Shown: piece by piece, positions 16,227 through 24,558 of the stretch
Layout of the letters: each line of letters starts with the position of its first letter
Position numbering within the stretch: position 1 is the first letter of the stretch
Source of the DNA: Fangia hongkongensis FSC776 = DSM 21703
Lineage (GTDB): Bacteria; Pseudomonadota; Gammaproteobacteria; Francisellales; Francisellaceae
NCBI RefSeq assembly: GCF_000379445.1
Contig: NZ_KB902239.1
Location: forward strand, 62,145 to 126,144
DNA: 64,000 nucleotides
Direction: 5' to 3'
Made by a program: the position numbers and the translations under genes
Notes under the pieces: model-generated
Told to the model about the DNA's origin: nothing
Database searches by the model: none
The model's input: the letters and a program-made list of their open reading frames with translations, nothing else

Positions 16227-17558
16227 ATGGGCAAAAAACAGATAAATAGTATTATTCTCTTTTTGGTAGGATTTATAGTTTGCATGTCAGCGGCCAATGC
16301 TAGGTTAACTATTCAGATTACCCAAGGCGTGAGTAAGCAAACACCGATTGCAATTTTGCCATTTTCCGGCGCAAGCACTGATACAAATATGACACAAGGT
16401 GGATTAAGTGCAGTGATTCAGGCAGATTTAACCAACTCTGGGCGCTTTGATGTACAAAATAGTAACTTTCCAGAGCGTATCAGCCATATTGGTGCCATTC
16501 AGTGGCAAAAATGGCATGTGAATTATATTGTGATGGGCAGTGTGTCTAAAGATGAAAATGGCCACTATACAGTGAAATATACCTTGGTTAGTCGCTTAAA
16601 TAATCAGGTGTTTAGCTCGCGCGAGTTTAATCATATTACAAAGGCACAATTTAGAGTGCTGGCTCATACAATTAGTAATTATATTTATCAGGCGGTGACA
16701 GGCAATAAAGGGTATTTTACTTCGAAAATCTCGTATGTGGATGTTGAGCATCCTTATGATAGAAAAAATGCGCGCTATCAGCTTGTGGTCTCTGATTATG
16801 ATGGATTCAATCCGCATGTGCTACTTTCTCAACCCAAAGAGCCCATTATGTCACCGGCTTGGTCAAAAGATGGGAAGTATATCGCCTATGTCAGTTATTA
16901 CAAAGGTGGTATGGCTATTTACACTATTAATGTCTACACAGGGGTGAGAAAGCTTGTTGCAAATTATGAGGGGATTAACAGCTCACCGAGTTTCTCGCCA
17001 AGTGGTAACACATTAGCGATGGCGCTATCTCAAGGCTATTCTGAGAATACCAACATTTATCTGATGAATTTAAAGAACGACAAATTATATAAAAAGCTCT
17101 CTATTAATGGGATTAATACTGCACCTAGCTTTTCTCCCTCTGGAGATGAGATAGCCTTTGTTTCTAATCGTGGGGGCAATCCACAGATCTACACCACTCC
17201 AGTAGATGCAAAATATCCAAGTGCCGAGCGAGCCACCTTTGGTATTCATCAAGCATTTGATCCTATATACACACCAAATGGTCAATATATCGTATTTATG
17301 TACCAAAAAACGCGAAATAGTGGCACACAGATTGCCAAGCTGGATATCAAAACAAATAAAATTACCGTGTTGACACATGGCAAGGCGGATGCCTCTCCAA
17401 GTATTTCGCCTGATGGCAATATGGTGTTATATGTCAAAACAGATGCTAAAGGAAATTCAAGCCTTGCAATGGTATCTATTGACGCAAAAGTGCAAATTAC
17501 ATTACCATCAAATACAAATGGTGCGATTCAATCACCTGCGTGGTCACAGGCAGTATAA
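16227..17558 (+). CDS. tolB: Tol-Pal system periplasmic protein TolB
   Basis: A signal peptide (hydrophobic to about residue 25, cut after AANA) precedes the TolB N-terminal domain (about 30-165) and a six-bladed beta-propeller made of repeated S-P-x-W/FSP-x-G/D blades (SPAWSKDGKYIAYVS, SPSFSPSGNTLAM, APSFSPSGDEIAFVS, ASPSISPDGN). TolB binds Pal and is pulled off by TolA. The length of 443 residues is normal. Confidence 0.96.
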   Translation: MGKKQINSIILFLVGFIVCMSAANARLTIQITQGVSKQTPIAILPFSGASTDTNMTQGGLSAVIQADLTNSGRFDVQNSNFPERISHIGAIQWQKWHVNYIVMGSVSKDENGHYTVKYTLVSRLNNQVFSSREFNHITKAQFRVLAHTISNYIYQAVTGNKGYFTSKISYVDVEHPYDRKNARYQLVVSDYDGFNPHVLLSQPKEPIMSPAWSKDGKYIAYVSYYKGGMAIYTINVYTGVRKLVANYEGINSSPSFSPSGNTLAMALSQGYSENTNIYLMNLKNDKLYKKLSINGINTAPSFSPSGDEIAFVSNRGGNPQIYTTPVDAKYPSAERATFGIHQAFDPIYTPNGQYIVFMYQKTRNSGTQIAKLDIKTNKITVLTHGKADASPSISPDGNMVLYVKTDAKGNSSLAMVSIDAKVQITLPSNTNGAIQSPAWSQAV

Positions 17559-17606
17559 ATATAAAGCAAAAATATTAATTATATTAACTTTAATAGGAGT
17601 ATATCG

Positions 17607-18272
17607 GTGAAAAACTTACACAATGTAAAACGAATTACATTTTTGGCGTCGGCTTTAGGCGCGTTATTTCTAGCAGGGTGTGCTTCGCAGTCTCAGGCGC
17701 CCATTGAAGGCATAGGGCCGACTTCAAGTACAGGAGCTGAAGGGGTGAAAACAAGTGGCCTTGGGCAATCTAGTGCGCTAGATAGCCAAAGCTTAAGTGA
17801 GCTTCAGTCTCAAATCTATAATTCAGATAGTTATACAGCCGAACAAAGACAGCAAATGATGCAAGCATTAAGCCAGATGAATTGTAAAGTAGTCCATTTT
17901 GGCTTTGATAGTACAGTGATTGATGCTGATACCAAAACCTGCCTTAATAATGTGGCAAATTATTTAGTTAAGTACAAGCAGCCTATTCGCCTTGCAGGTC
18001 ATACAGATCCAAGAGGGAGCGAGAAATATAATTTGAACTTAGGCCAAAGACGTGCAGATAGTGTTTCTCAGTACTTAATGCAGCAAGGTGTGCCACAAAG
18101 TCAAATTTGTACCGTAAGTTATGGTAAATCACAGCCGGCAGCAAACTTAGCCGAAATGACATCGCAAATGTGTAGTCATTCAAATGATCAATCTTGCCTT
18201 GCCAATGTCAAATCAAAAGCATATTACCTTGATCGACGTGTAGAGATTGGATTTGGTCAAAAATGCGGTTAA
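17607..18272 (+). CDS. pal: Peptidoglycan-associated lipoprotein Pal
   Basis: Outer-membrane lipoprotein anchoring the envelope to peptidoglycan. Lipobox LFLAGC at about residues 20-25; C-terminal OmpA-like domain with FGFDS, LAGHTDPRGSEKYNLNLG and RRADSV, the diaminopimelate-binding site. The start is a GTG at 17607 with AGGAG about nine bases upstream. At 221 residues it is longer than E. coli Pal (173) owing to a Ser/Gln-rich linker and an insertion near the C-terminus containing extra Cys residues (QMCSHSNDQSC). Confidence 0.95.
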   Translation: MKNLHNVKRITFLASALGALFLAGCASQSQAPIEGIGPTSSTGAEGVKTSGLGQSSALDSQSLSELQSQIYNSDSYTAEQRQQMMQALSQMNCKVVHFGFDSTVIDADTKTCLNNVANYLVKYKQPIRLAGHTDPRGSEKYNLNLGQRRADSVSQYLMQQGVPQSQICTVSYGKSQPAANLAEMTSQMCSHSNDQSCLANVKSKAYYLDRRVEIGFGQKCG

Positions 18273-18976
18273 ATGGAAAAAGGTTGCGCCAATGTAAATA
18301 TGCATTAATAGCACTTGGTGCGATGAGTATAAATTCACTTTATGCGGCGAATGTCGACGATTTATCATTAGAAGTCACAAAGCTTCAAAATCAGGTGAGC
18401 TATTTGATTGCACAGCAGAACCAAGCCAAAAGTAATCAGTTTGCTCAAACGCTTGACCAGCTTCGTGGGCAAATTGAGATGAATAGCTATAAGCTTGCAC
18501 AGCTTAATCAAACGGTGAGTCAAACACTGGTGGATTTCTCTAAACGCTTAGATGCGTTAGAGAAAAAAGTGAATAAACCCTCAGCAAGAGAGCTTAGATT
18601 ACAAAGAGACAATGCTGCGTTTGAAAAGGCAAAATCAGCACTGCTTGCAAAAAATTATAATACGGCAAAGCGCCTTTTTAATAATTATACGCGAGATTAT
18701 TATAATGGCGAGAATTACTCTGAGAGTTTGTATTTATTAGGGCAGATTTATCTGATACAAGGCGATACAAAAGCGGCCTATCAGAAGTTTAATACCATTG
18801 TTACGCGCTACCCAAAGAGTGTTAAAATTATTGATGCCACCTATTCATTAGCCGTTTTGGAGCTCGCAAATGGCAATAAGGCAAAGGCAAAGCGCTATTT
18901 TCAGCAAATTGTCAGCAAATACCCCTCTTCAAGTTATGCCAAGAAGGCTGATATGCAGTTGAAGAAGCTAAATTAA
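18263..18976 (+). CDS. cpoB: Cell division coordinator CpoB (YbgF)
   Basis: Last gene of the Tol-Pal operon. A signal peptide (to about residue 28, ..SLYAA) leads to an N-terminal trimerising coiled coil (DLSLEVTKLQNQVSYLIAQQ region) and C-terminal tetratricopeptide repeats (FEKAKSALLAKNYNTAKRLF, SLYLLGQIYLIQGDTKAAYQ, YSLAVLELANGNKAKA). CpoB links outer-membrane constriction with septal peptidoglycan synthesis. The ATG overlaps the end of pal by ten bases. Confidence 0.95.
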   Translation: MRLNGKRLRQCKYALIALGAMSINSLYAANVDDLSLEVTKLQNQVSYLIAQQNQAKSNQFAQTLDQLRGQIEMNSYKLAQLNQTVSQTLVDFSKRLDALEKKVNKPSARELRLQRDNAAFEKAKSALLAKNYNTAKRLFNNYTRDYYNGENYSESLYLLGQIYLIQGDTKAAYQKFNTIVTRYPKSVKIIDATYSLAVLELANGNKAKAKRYFQQIVSKYPSSSYAKKADMQLKKLN

Positions 18977-19096
18977 CTGTGAGTTGTTATGCATATTTGA
19001 TATGAGGCATTTTCCCAATAATAGCCGCCTAACTGTTACTAAATATACATCTCATGATTACCTCTTGCATAGCGTAGTGATAAGAATATAATCTTA

Positions 19097-19263
19097 TATA
19101 CCACTCGCGAATCATTTTACGGTGTTTAATGTTGAAGAAGTTTTTGATAGTTTTGAGTCATTGGATTGCAGGCAATAGCTGGGACTATTAGCAATATCTA
19201 ATGACTCAAAAGAACAAGAAATTCAATGGCAGAAATAGGGTAAAATGGTTTGCGGGTGGTATA
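19097..19263 (+). mobile_element. MITE-like palindromic element, copy A (167 bp)
   Basis: Starts TATACCACTCGCGAATCA and ends GGTTTGCGGGTGGTATA. The ends are imperfect inverted repeats of about 24 bp, and the arms keep pairing to the centre (TTTTGAGTCATT at left against AATGACTCAAAA at right), closing with TAATAG/CTATTA. It codes for nothing. TA flanks each TACCAC end, as expected of Tc1/mariner-IS630 type insertion. The right end lies 35 bases before the SDR gene. Sequence subfamily 1, with the copy at 34871. Confidence 0.85.
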
Positions 19264-19298
19264 TACTTATTATTGTTCATTAATAATGTGAGAAACGT

Positions 19299-19901
19299 AT
19301 GAAAAAAGTCATTGTGATTGGTGCAACAGGCACGATTGGAAAAGCCGTTGTTGCTGCATTAGATTCAAGCTATGAAGTGATTCAAGCGACAAGAAACTCT
19401 GCTGAGTATCCGATTGATATCTCAGATGAAGCCTCTATTAAAGCGCTTTATGAAAAGGTAGGGAGCTTTGATGCACTTATTGTCACAGCCGGTGCTGTTC
19501 ACTTTGGGCTTTTAAAGGAAATGACCGAGGCAGATTGGCAAATTGGGCTTCAAAACAAACTGATGGGACAAGTGAATTTGGTAACACATGCTCTTGATTA
19601 TATTAACCCAAAAGGCTCATTTACCTTAACTTCCGGGATTTTAAATACCGATCCTATTTTATATGGTGTTCAGGCGGCGATGATTAACTCAGCCGTTGAA
19701 GGCTTTGTCACTGGCGCTGCAATCGAGCTTGAAAATAATGTTCGCATTAATTGTGTTAGTCCAACGGTATTAAGTGAATCAATGGATAAATATGAGGCGT
19801 ATTTTAAAGGTTACTTGCCACGAGATGCTAAAGATGTTGCTAAGGCCTATATCAAAAGTGTAGAAGGACTGCAAACAGGGAAAGTGTACAAAGTGCAATA
19901 A
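19299..19901 (+). CDS. Short-chain dehydrogenase/reductase family protein
   Basis: A compact 200-residue SDR. GATGTIGKAVVAAL is the N-terminal dinucleotide site, VTAGAVHFG the NAG-type motif, and NNVRINCVSPTVL the later family segment. The catalytic Y-x3-K is not present: at that position the sequence reads YGVQAAMINSAVEGF, so the usual Lys is replaced. A group of roughly 200-residue SDRs shares this loss, hence the enzyme may be non-classical or inactive as a dehydrogenase. It lies between two direct copies of the MITE, with the right end of copy A just upstream. Confidence 0.85.
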   Translation: MKKVIVIGATGTIGKAVVAALDSSYEVIQATRNSAEYPIDISDEASIKALYEKVGSFDALIVTAGAVHFGLLKEMTEADWQIGLQNKLMGQVNLVTHALDYINPKGSFTLTSGILNTDPILYGVQAAMINSAVEGFVTGAAIELENNVRINCVSPTVLSESMDKYEAYFKGYLPRDAKDVAKAYIKSVEGLQTGKVYKVQ

Positions 19902-19953
19902 AAGGGCGAAAAAAGTACGCTGAGCGCTACTGTAAAATATACCAGAGCCCTAA

Positions 19954-20120
19954 TATACCACTCGCGAATCATTTTGCGGTGTTTAATGTTGAAGAAGTTT
20001 TTGATAGTTTTGAGTCATTGGGTTGCAGGTAATAGCTCGGACTATTAGCAATATCTGATGACTCAAAAGAACAAGAAATTCAATGGCAGAAATAGGGTAA
20101 AATGATTTGCGGGTGGTATA
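19954..20120 (+). mobile_element. MITE-like palindromic element, copy B (167 bp)
   Basis: Same length, ends and orientation as copy A but belongs to subfamily 2 with the copy at 57720: TTTTGCGG instead of TTTTACGG, GGGTTGCAG, CTCGGACT and TGATGACTC. The right end differs at one base (AATGATTTGC). It ends 36 bases before the VOC gene; between copies A and B lies only the SDR gene. Confidence 0.85.
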
Positions 20121-20156
20121 TACTTAATGATGTTATAGCATCATTAAGGAGATAAT

Positions 20157-20651
20157 ATGACCTATCCGCGTAGTTTTTCACATATTGGTATTTCTGTTCC
20201 CGATTTAGATAGAGCTGTTGAGTTTTATACTGAAGTAATGGGATGGTATATTATTATGGAGCCAACCACTATTGTTGAAGATGAGAGTGCCATTGGTCTT
20301 ATGTGTACGGATGTTTTTGGGGCAAAATGGGGTTCTTTTCGCATTGCACATTTATCAACTTCCGATAAAGTTGGCATTGAGATTTTTGAGTTTCCTAATC
20401 AAGAAAATCCAAAGGATAACTTTGAATATTGGAAAACGGGCATTTTTCACTTTTGTGTACAAGATCCAGATGTTGAAGGTCTTGCAGATAAAATTGTGGC
20501 TTATGGCGGCAAAAGGCGTATGGAGAAACCACGTTACTATTACCCCGGTGAGAAACCTTATCGGATGATTTATATGGAAGATCCATTTGGGAATATTCTT
20601 GAAATATACAGTCATAGTTATGAGCTGACCTACTCAAAATCAGCGTATTGA
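20157..20651 (+). CDS. VOC (glyoxalase/bleomycin-resistance) family protein
   Basis: A 164-residue vicinal-oxygen-chelate protein made of two beta-alpha-beta3 units. FSHIGISVPDLDRAVEFYTEVMGW is read as the first unit (about residues 7-30, with metal-ligand candidate His9), and YMEDPFGNILEIYSH the end of the second, with candidate metal ligand Glu in LEIYS. GIFHFCVQDPDVEGL supplies another His. Could be a glyoxalase, fosfomycin-type or dioxygenase relative; the substrate cannot be predicted. GGAG lies six bases before the ATG. Upstream is MITE copy B. Confidence 0.85.
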   Translation: MTYPRSFSHIGISVPDLDRAVEFYTEVMGWYIIMEPTTIVEDESAIGLMCTDVFGAKWGSFRIAHLSTSDKVGIEIFEFPNQENPKDNFEYWKTGIFHFCVQDPDVEGLADKIVAYGGKRRMEKPRYYYPGEKPYRMIYMEDPFGNILEIYSHSYELTYSKSAY

Positions 20652-20658
20652 CAATGGG

Positions 20659-21489
20659 CTATTCACTTTCCTCAGGCGTCTCAATGAGCTGATAGCCATT
20701 TGTATAGGCAGATTGAATCAGATCAGAGGGTTTTGATAAGCATTCATTGATTTTCTTTCGAAGGCGATAGACAAGCGAGTTAACACTATTATCAAATAGA
20801 TCAAATTCTTTATTATAGAGCGTTTTCATAAGAAACTCTTTTTGCAAGGGAATGCCGATGTTTTGAATAAGAAGCACTAGTAAATCACGCTCTTTGACAC
20901 CAAGCTTAACGAAATTCTGTTTATTTTTCTTGTTTGTTAGCGTGCGCGTATATGGGTTAAAGATCAGCTCATTAAAATAATAGTTTTTGCCGGTGGTAAT
21001 TTCAATATTCGCCTTTGGTTCATTACTATTTTTATCTACATCACTAGCGCTTTGAAAAAGCTCGGTTAATTCCAGTGCTTTTTTAATTTTGGTGATAAGA
21101 AGTCTTGTGCTAAAGGGTTTGGTAACATAATAAAGTCCACCCACTTCAAGGGCAAGAATTTGCTCTATCTCATCAGTGAGTGCGCTGATAAATATGACAG
21201 GAGTGTTATGTTCCTTGCGAAGCCTTTTACAAAAAGTAATGCCATCTTCCTCTGGCATCATGACATCAAGCAAGATTAAATGAATGGGCTGTGCTTCAAT
21301 GGCTTTCATTGCCTCAAGGGTATTTTGAGCTTCAACAACCGTAAACCCACGTTCAATAAGAGAGCTTGAGAGGATTTCACGAAAGGAGCGATCATCATCG
21401 ACAATCAGTATGGTTGCCATATCAATTAAACTCAGCGCTTTTTCTTGAAGTATATACGCCTGTTGGCTAGTTGAATAGTGATTTTGCAT
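20659..21489 (-). CDS. OmpR/PhoB-type response regulator
   Basis: Receiver domain (ILIVDDD acidic pair, phospho-accepting Asp in LILLDVMMP, Lys in YVTKPFS) followed by a winged-helix DNA-binding domain (VKLGVKERDLLVLLIQN, then SLVYRLRKKINE, GYQLIE). Receiver domains usually begin at the first residue; here the core starts at an internal Met (21420), but AGAGG six bases before the ATG at 21489 supports a 23-residue extension, so the longer start is kept. No histidine kinase gene is adjacent: it is an orphan regulator here. Downstream of the O-antigen ligase gene on the same strand, 48 bases away. Confidence 0.9.
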   Translation of the reverse strand: MQNHYSTSQQAYILQEKALSLIDMATILIVDDDRSFREILSSSLIERGFTVVEAQNTLEAMKAIEAQPIHLILLDVMMPEEDGITFCKRLRKEHNTPVIFISALTDEIEQILALEVGGLYYVTKPFSTRLLITKIKKALELTELFQSASDVDKNSNEPKANIEITTGKNYYFNELIFNPYTRTLTNKKNKQNFVKLGVKERDLLVLLIQNIGIPLQKEFLMKTLYNKEFDLFDNSVNSLVYRLRKKINECLSKPSDLIQSAYTNGYQLIETPEESE

Positions 21490-21537
21490 AATTAACCTCT
21501 GTTATGCTGATCTGTTTACAAATTTTTATTTTATGCT

Positions 21538-23043
21538 TTAAGGACACTTAAGTTTGTCACTTTGAATTAATGTTTTAATGGGCTTGTTATGGGTTGTCAG
21601 CCAGCCATTTGCCCATAAATTTGGGCTGAGTAGAGTTGACTCTTTATTTTTAATTTGACAAGCAGCACCATAGTTATAAGTGTTGGGTGTTATTTTAGGT
21701 GCGTTTTTAATGAGGAATATAAAAGTATAAGCAGCAGCTCCAAGGGTGATTAAGCTGATTAGGTAAGTGTATAGTTTACCATCGCGAGCTATATGCTTTT
21801 GATTTTCTTGTCTCACGCTTAAAATCACAGATAATAAAATGCCAATAATGACAGCAAAAAGCATCTGACTTGCTGGCATAACAATGATACCGCTGACAAG
21901 CCCTTTGACAAGAAGGCCAATAAGTGCAAATAGGCTTGCCATTGCATAGAGGTTATTTTGTAGCGCTTTTCGATATTGAAAGAGCTTAAGGCCAAGTGCG
22001 ATAAAAAGTGCAACAACACACAAAATGCCTATTATTCCCCATTCAGCAAGTAACATCACCCACATATTATGTGGATGTGCAGCGGTGATGTTATGAGAGA
22101 GATAAGCATAATGTGCGTACATGCCAGATCCAGCACCAAAAATGGGGTGTGCTTTCCATATATTGATCGATAGCTCAATAAGTGGTGCCCTATCATTATA
22201 TCGTAAAAACTCCCCCTGTCTTTCTAATGCAGAGATAATCTCGGCTCCCGTTAAATATTGAATAGCAAGGTAGGCGAAAAAAGCAATAACAAATGCCAGC
22301 AGCATATAAATAAAGTAGCGCAAAAAGAGCCTTCTAAAAAAGAGACTGCCAAAGATGAAGATTGCGAAGATAATCACCAAGTTAGCGCGTGAACCTGTAA
22401 TAATCGTTAAGTAAAATCCTGCACTGATGCCGATTAGTGTAAGGAGCTTTAATAACGGATTTTTGCTGAGCAAAATAAGTGCACCAGATAAAGGCAAAAG
22501 CCCTGCTAACAGCTGATCTAAAAAGCGCGGGTTTAAAAACTGTGGGTGAACGATTAGCGCTGAGCGCTTGCTTAGCATCGATTGATTTTGAGTCAAGTCA
22601 TCTAAGTTGATATAACCATATGCAATATAACTACAAATGATGATAAAAAATACAATGCCAAGCAGCATAAAATAACGGATATTATTTTGATTCTCTAAAC
22701 AAAGGTAGCAGCAAGCAAGGGCAAATATGCCAAGGAGTATCCATTGGCTTAAGTATAAAAACGAGATGGTTGGGTAGTAGGCATTTAGGCTGCTAATCAC
22801 CAAGCTTAACAATAAGAGCGCTACGATTAAAGCTATTTTGTAATTATTGCTGAAACAGCTGACAATAAATGCTCGAAGTGGACTGTGCAGTAAGGCAATT
22901 ATTGCAGTGGCAGATAAAAGCACTAATTGAATCATGCGCCTTTGATCATAGTAAAAGATCTTCTCTAACGAAAAAGGTGCGATAAAAAGGATGACTAATC
23001 CAAGTATTAAAAATCCTAAAAGGATATGGTTTGTGGTTTTCAT
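21538..23043 (-). CDS. O-antigen ligase family (Wzy/WaaL-like) membrane protein
   Basis: A polytopic membrane protein of 501 residues with about 11-12 hydrophobic segments. The large periplasmic loop has the ligase-domain features: ITGSRANLVIIF before it, then GAGSGMYAHYAY and HPHNMWVMLLAEWGIIG. Family members join O-antigen to lipid A-core, polymerise O units, or glycosylate proteins, and sequence alone does not separate these. No glycosyltransferase cluster is nearby, which makes a general ligase role plausible. GGGGAATAAC precedes the ATG. Confidence 0.85.
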   Translation of the reverse strand: MKTTNHILLGFLILGLVILFIAPFSLEKIFYYDQRRMIQLVLLSATAIIALLHSPLRAFIVSCFSNNYKIALIVALLLLSLVISSLNAYYPTISFLYLSQWILLGIFALACCYLCLENQNNIRYFMLLGIVFFIIICSYIAYGYINLDDLTQNQSMLSKRSALIVHPQFLNPRFLDQLLAGLLPLSGALILLSKNPLLKLLTLIGISAGFYLTIITGSRANLVIIFAIFIFGSLFFRRLFLRYFIYMLLAFVIAFFAYLAIQYLTGAEIISALERQGEFLRYNDRAPLIELSINIWKAHPIFGAGSGMYAHYAYLSHNITAAHPHNMWVMLLAEWGIIGILCVVALFIALGLKLFQYRKALQNNLYAMASLFALIGLLVKGLVSGIIVMPASQMLFAVIIGILLSVILSVRQENQKHIARDGKLYTYLISLITLGAAAYTFIFLIKNAPKITPNTYNYGAACQIKNKESTLLSPNLWANGWLTTHNKPIKTLIQSDKLKCP

Positions 23044-23239
23044 GTTATTCCCCAGTTTGTTTATTGCGGTATAAGCTATCGCATGAGTGCCCTTTGATCA
23101 AATAAGCAAAAATAACATCAAGAATGCAAGGTGATTTTTGGTGATTTTTTATCATCCTTTGTCACTAACGGATTTCTATGGGTTGTCTGTATTATGTGCT
23201 GTATCGGAAAATTAAAAACGTATCAAAAACGGGCGAATC

Positions 23240-23968
23240 ATGAAGAAGATATTAAGTTTTTTTAGTTTATGTATGTTGATGCTCTCGGCACATGCACAGC
23301 TTGATCCAGGACCAATGTTGCTGGAGTGGGATAATGATGATCAGGAGATTACACGTACGATTAAAAATACAGGGGGCACGACTCAATATGTCAAAATTGA
23401 GGCTTTTAAAATACTTGATCCATTTGGAGAGAATAAAGAGATAAAGCTTGAGCTTAAAGACATGGTGAGTGATCTTTTGGTTTCACCATTAAAGATGGTT
23501 ATTCCGCCCAATTATGAAAAGCTCCTTCGCATGAGTTTGCCTAAAGGTAGAGAATCGATTACAGAGGATCAATATTACCGCATCCGTATTATTCCTGTTG
23601 AGCCGTCATTAGATAATGGTTTTTTTAATGTACAAGAAGGTAAGGTGAAAAGTGGCGTTACTTTATCTATTGCCTATGGAACCTTGCTAATTGTCACGCC
23701 ATTACAGAAAAATATTCGCTATAACACAACACATGGCATAAGTGATGGTGTTTTAAAGGTAGAAAATAAAGGCAACAGCTTTGTTAAGCTCAAAATCCAA
23801 GGGCCGTGCCGCGATGATGAGGTGAAAGGCTGTGAAAATGGGAAAAAAGTAGAGAATCGCATTGTTTATGCCAAGCAAAGTAAAAGTTTTAGTTTAACCG
23901 ATTATAACCATAAGGAGACAGAGTATGTGATTACTGAAGGCAATGAAAGAGAAACCTATGAAATTTAA
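23240..23968 (+). CDS. Periplasmic chaperone of a CS1/Cbl-type (alternate chaperone-usher) fimbria
   Basis: A 242-residue secreted protein (signal peptide to about residue 19, ..SAHAQ). It has the two-domain immunoglobulin-like layout of fimbrial chaperones: N-terminal domain with PLKMVIPPNYEKLLRMSLP and YYRIRIIPVEP, followed by GTLLIVTPL and LKVENKGNSFVKL. Gene order chaperone-pilin-usher-tip adhesin is that of CFA/I, CS1 and Burkholderia Cbl loci. The chaperone would hold pilin subunits in the periplasm until the usher takes them. First gene of the fimbrial operon. Confidence 0.85.
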   Translation: MKKILSFFSLCMLMLSAHAQLDPGPMLLEWDNDDQEITRTIKNTGGTTQYVKIEAFKILDPFGENKEIKLELKDMVSDLLVSPLKMVIPPNYEKLLRMSLPKGRESITEDQYYRIRIIPVEPSLDNGFFNVQEGKVKSGVTLSIAYGTLLIVTPLQKNIRYNTTHGISDGVLKVENKGNSFVKLKIQGPCRDDEVKGCENGKKVENRIVYAKQSKSFSLTDYNHKETEYVITEGNERETYEI

Positions 23969-24023
23969 TAGATAAATTAACTTAACAACAAACTATGTAA
24001 ATACTATATTTAGGAGAAATACA

Positions 24024-24527
24024 ATGAAAACAATGACAAAAAAACTAGCAGGCTGTGTTTTCTTAGCAGTATCCATTACTGGTGTAGCAAGTGCGAATGT
24101 ACAGGACTTGACGATGGCCTTGTCTGCAACTGTTCCAGATACTAGCCTTCCTTACTTCACAGTAACTTCGAATAAAAGTTCACTTCAGTTCAATTATGAT
24201 GCAGTGTCAGATGATTTTAAGGTCGAATCAGCAACAGTTACGGTAAGTGTAGGTTCTGGTACAATCATCGGGATAACTGCCTCTACTACTTCACCAACCC
24301 ATATGACAAGTGATAGTACGACGGGCGAACAAATTGAATATGATGTGACATTTGGGGATACAGAACTTACTCATGGAGGTGTAGATGTCTTCGGTGAGCT
24401 TGCTAACCCAACAGGTGACTCTACCGTAACACTTTTTGTTGACCCTGAAAAATATGATGAGGATAAGCATTCAGCAGGAACCTTTAGCGGTAGCCTGCAT
24501 GTTCAATTTGATGGCACCTTAACATAA
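24024..24527 (+). CDS. Major fimbrial subunit, CS1/Cbl type
   Basis: 167 residues with a signal peptide (to ..VASA), then a Thr/Ser-rich, beta-strand-like mature protein of about 143 residues with no Cys, ending in GSLHVQFDGTLT. The VQDLTMALSATV mature N-terminus resembles the donor strand of class 5 pilins (VQ..ITV.A.). AGGAG sits seven bases upstream, the strongest ribosome site of the operon, as expected for the major subunit. Assignment rests mainly on position and general features. Confidence 0.72.
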   Translation: MKTMTKKLAGCVFLAVSITGVASANVQDLTMALSATVPDTSLPYFTVTSNKSSLQFNYDAVSDDFKVESATVTVSVGSGTIIGITASTTSPTHMTSDSTTGEQIEYDVTFGDTELTHGGVDVFGELANPTGDSTVTLFVDPEKYDEDKHSAGTFSGSLHVQFDGTLT

Positions 24528-24558
24528 AATAGTTGCTAGAATAAGTGAGGTACACGCA

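Noticed and set aside
23044-23239. Invertible promoter element for the fimbrial operon
   Set aside because: No inverted repeat pair bracketing a promoter could be seen and no recombinase gene is nearby.
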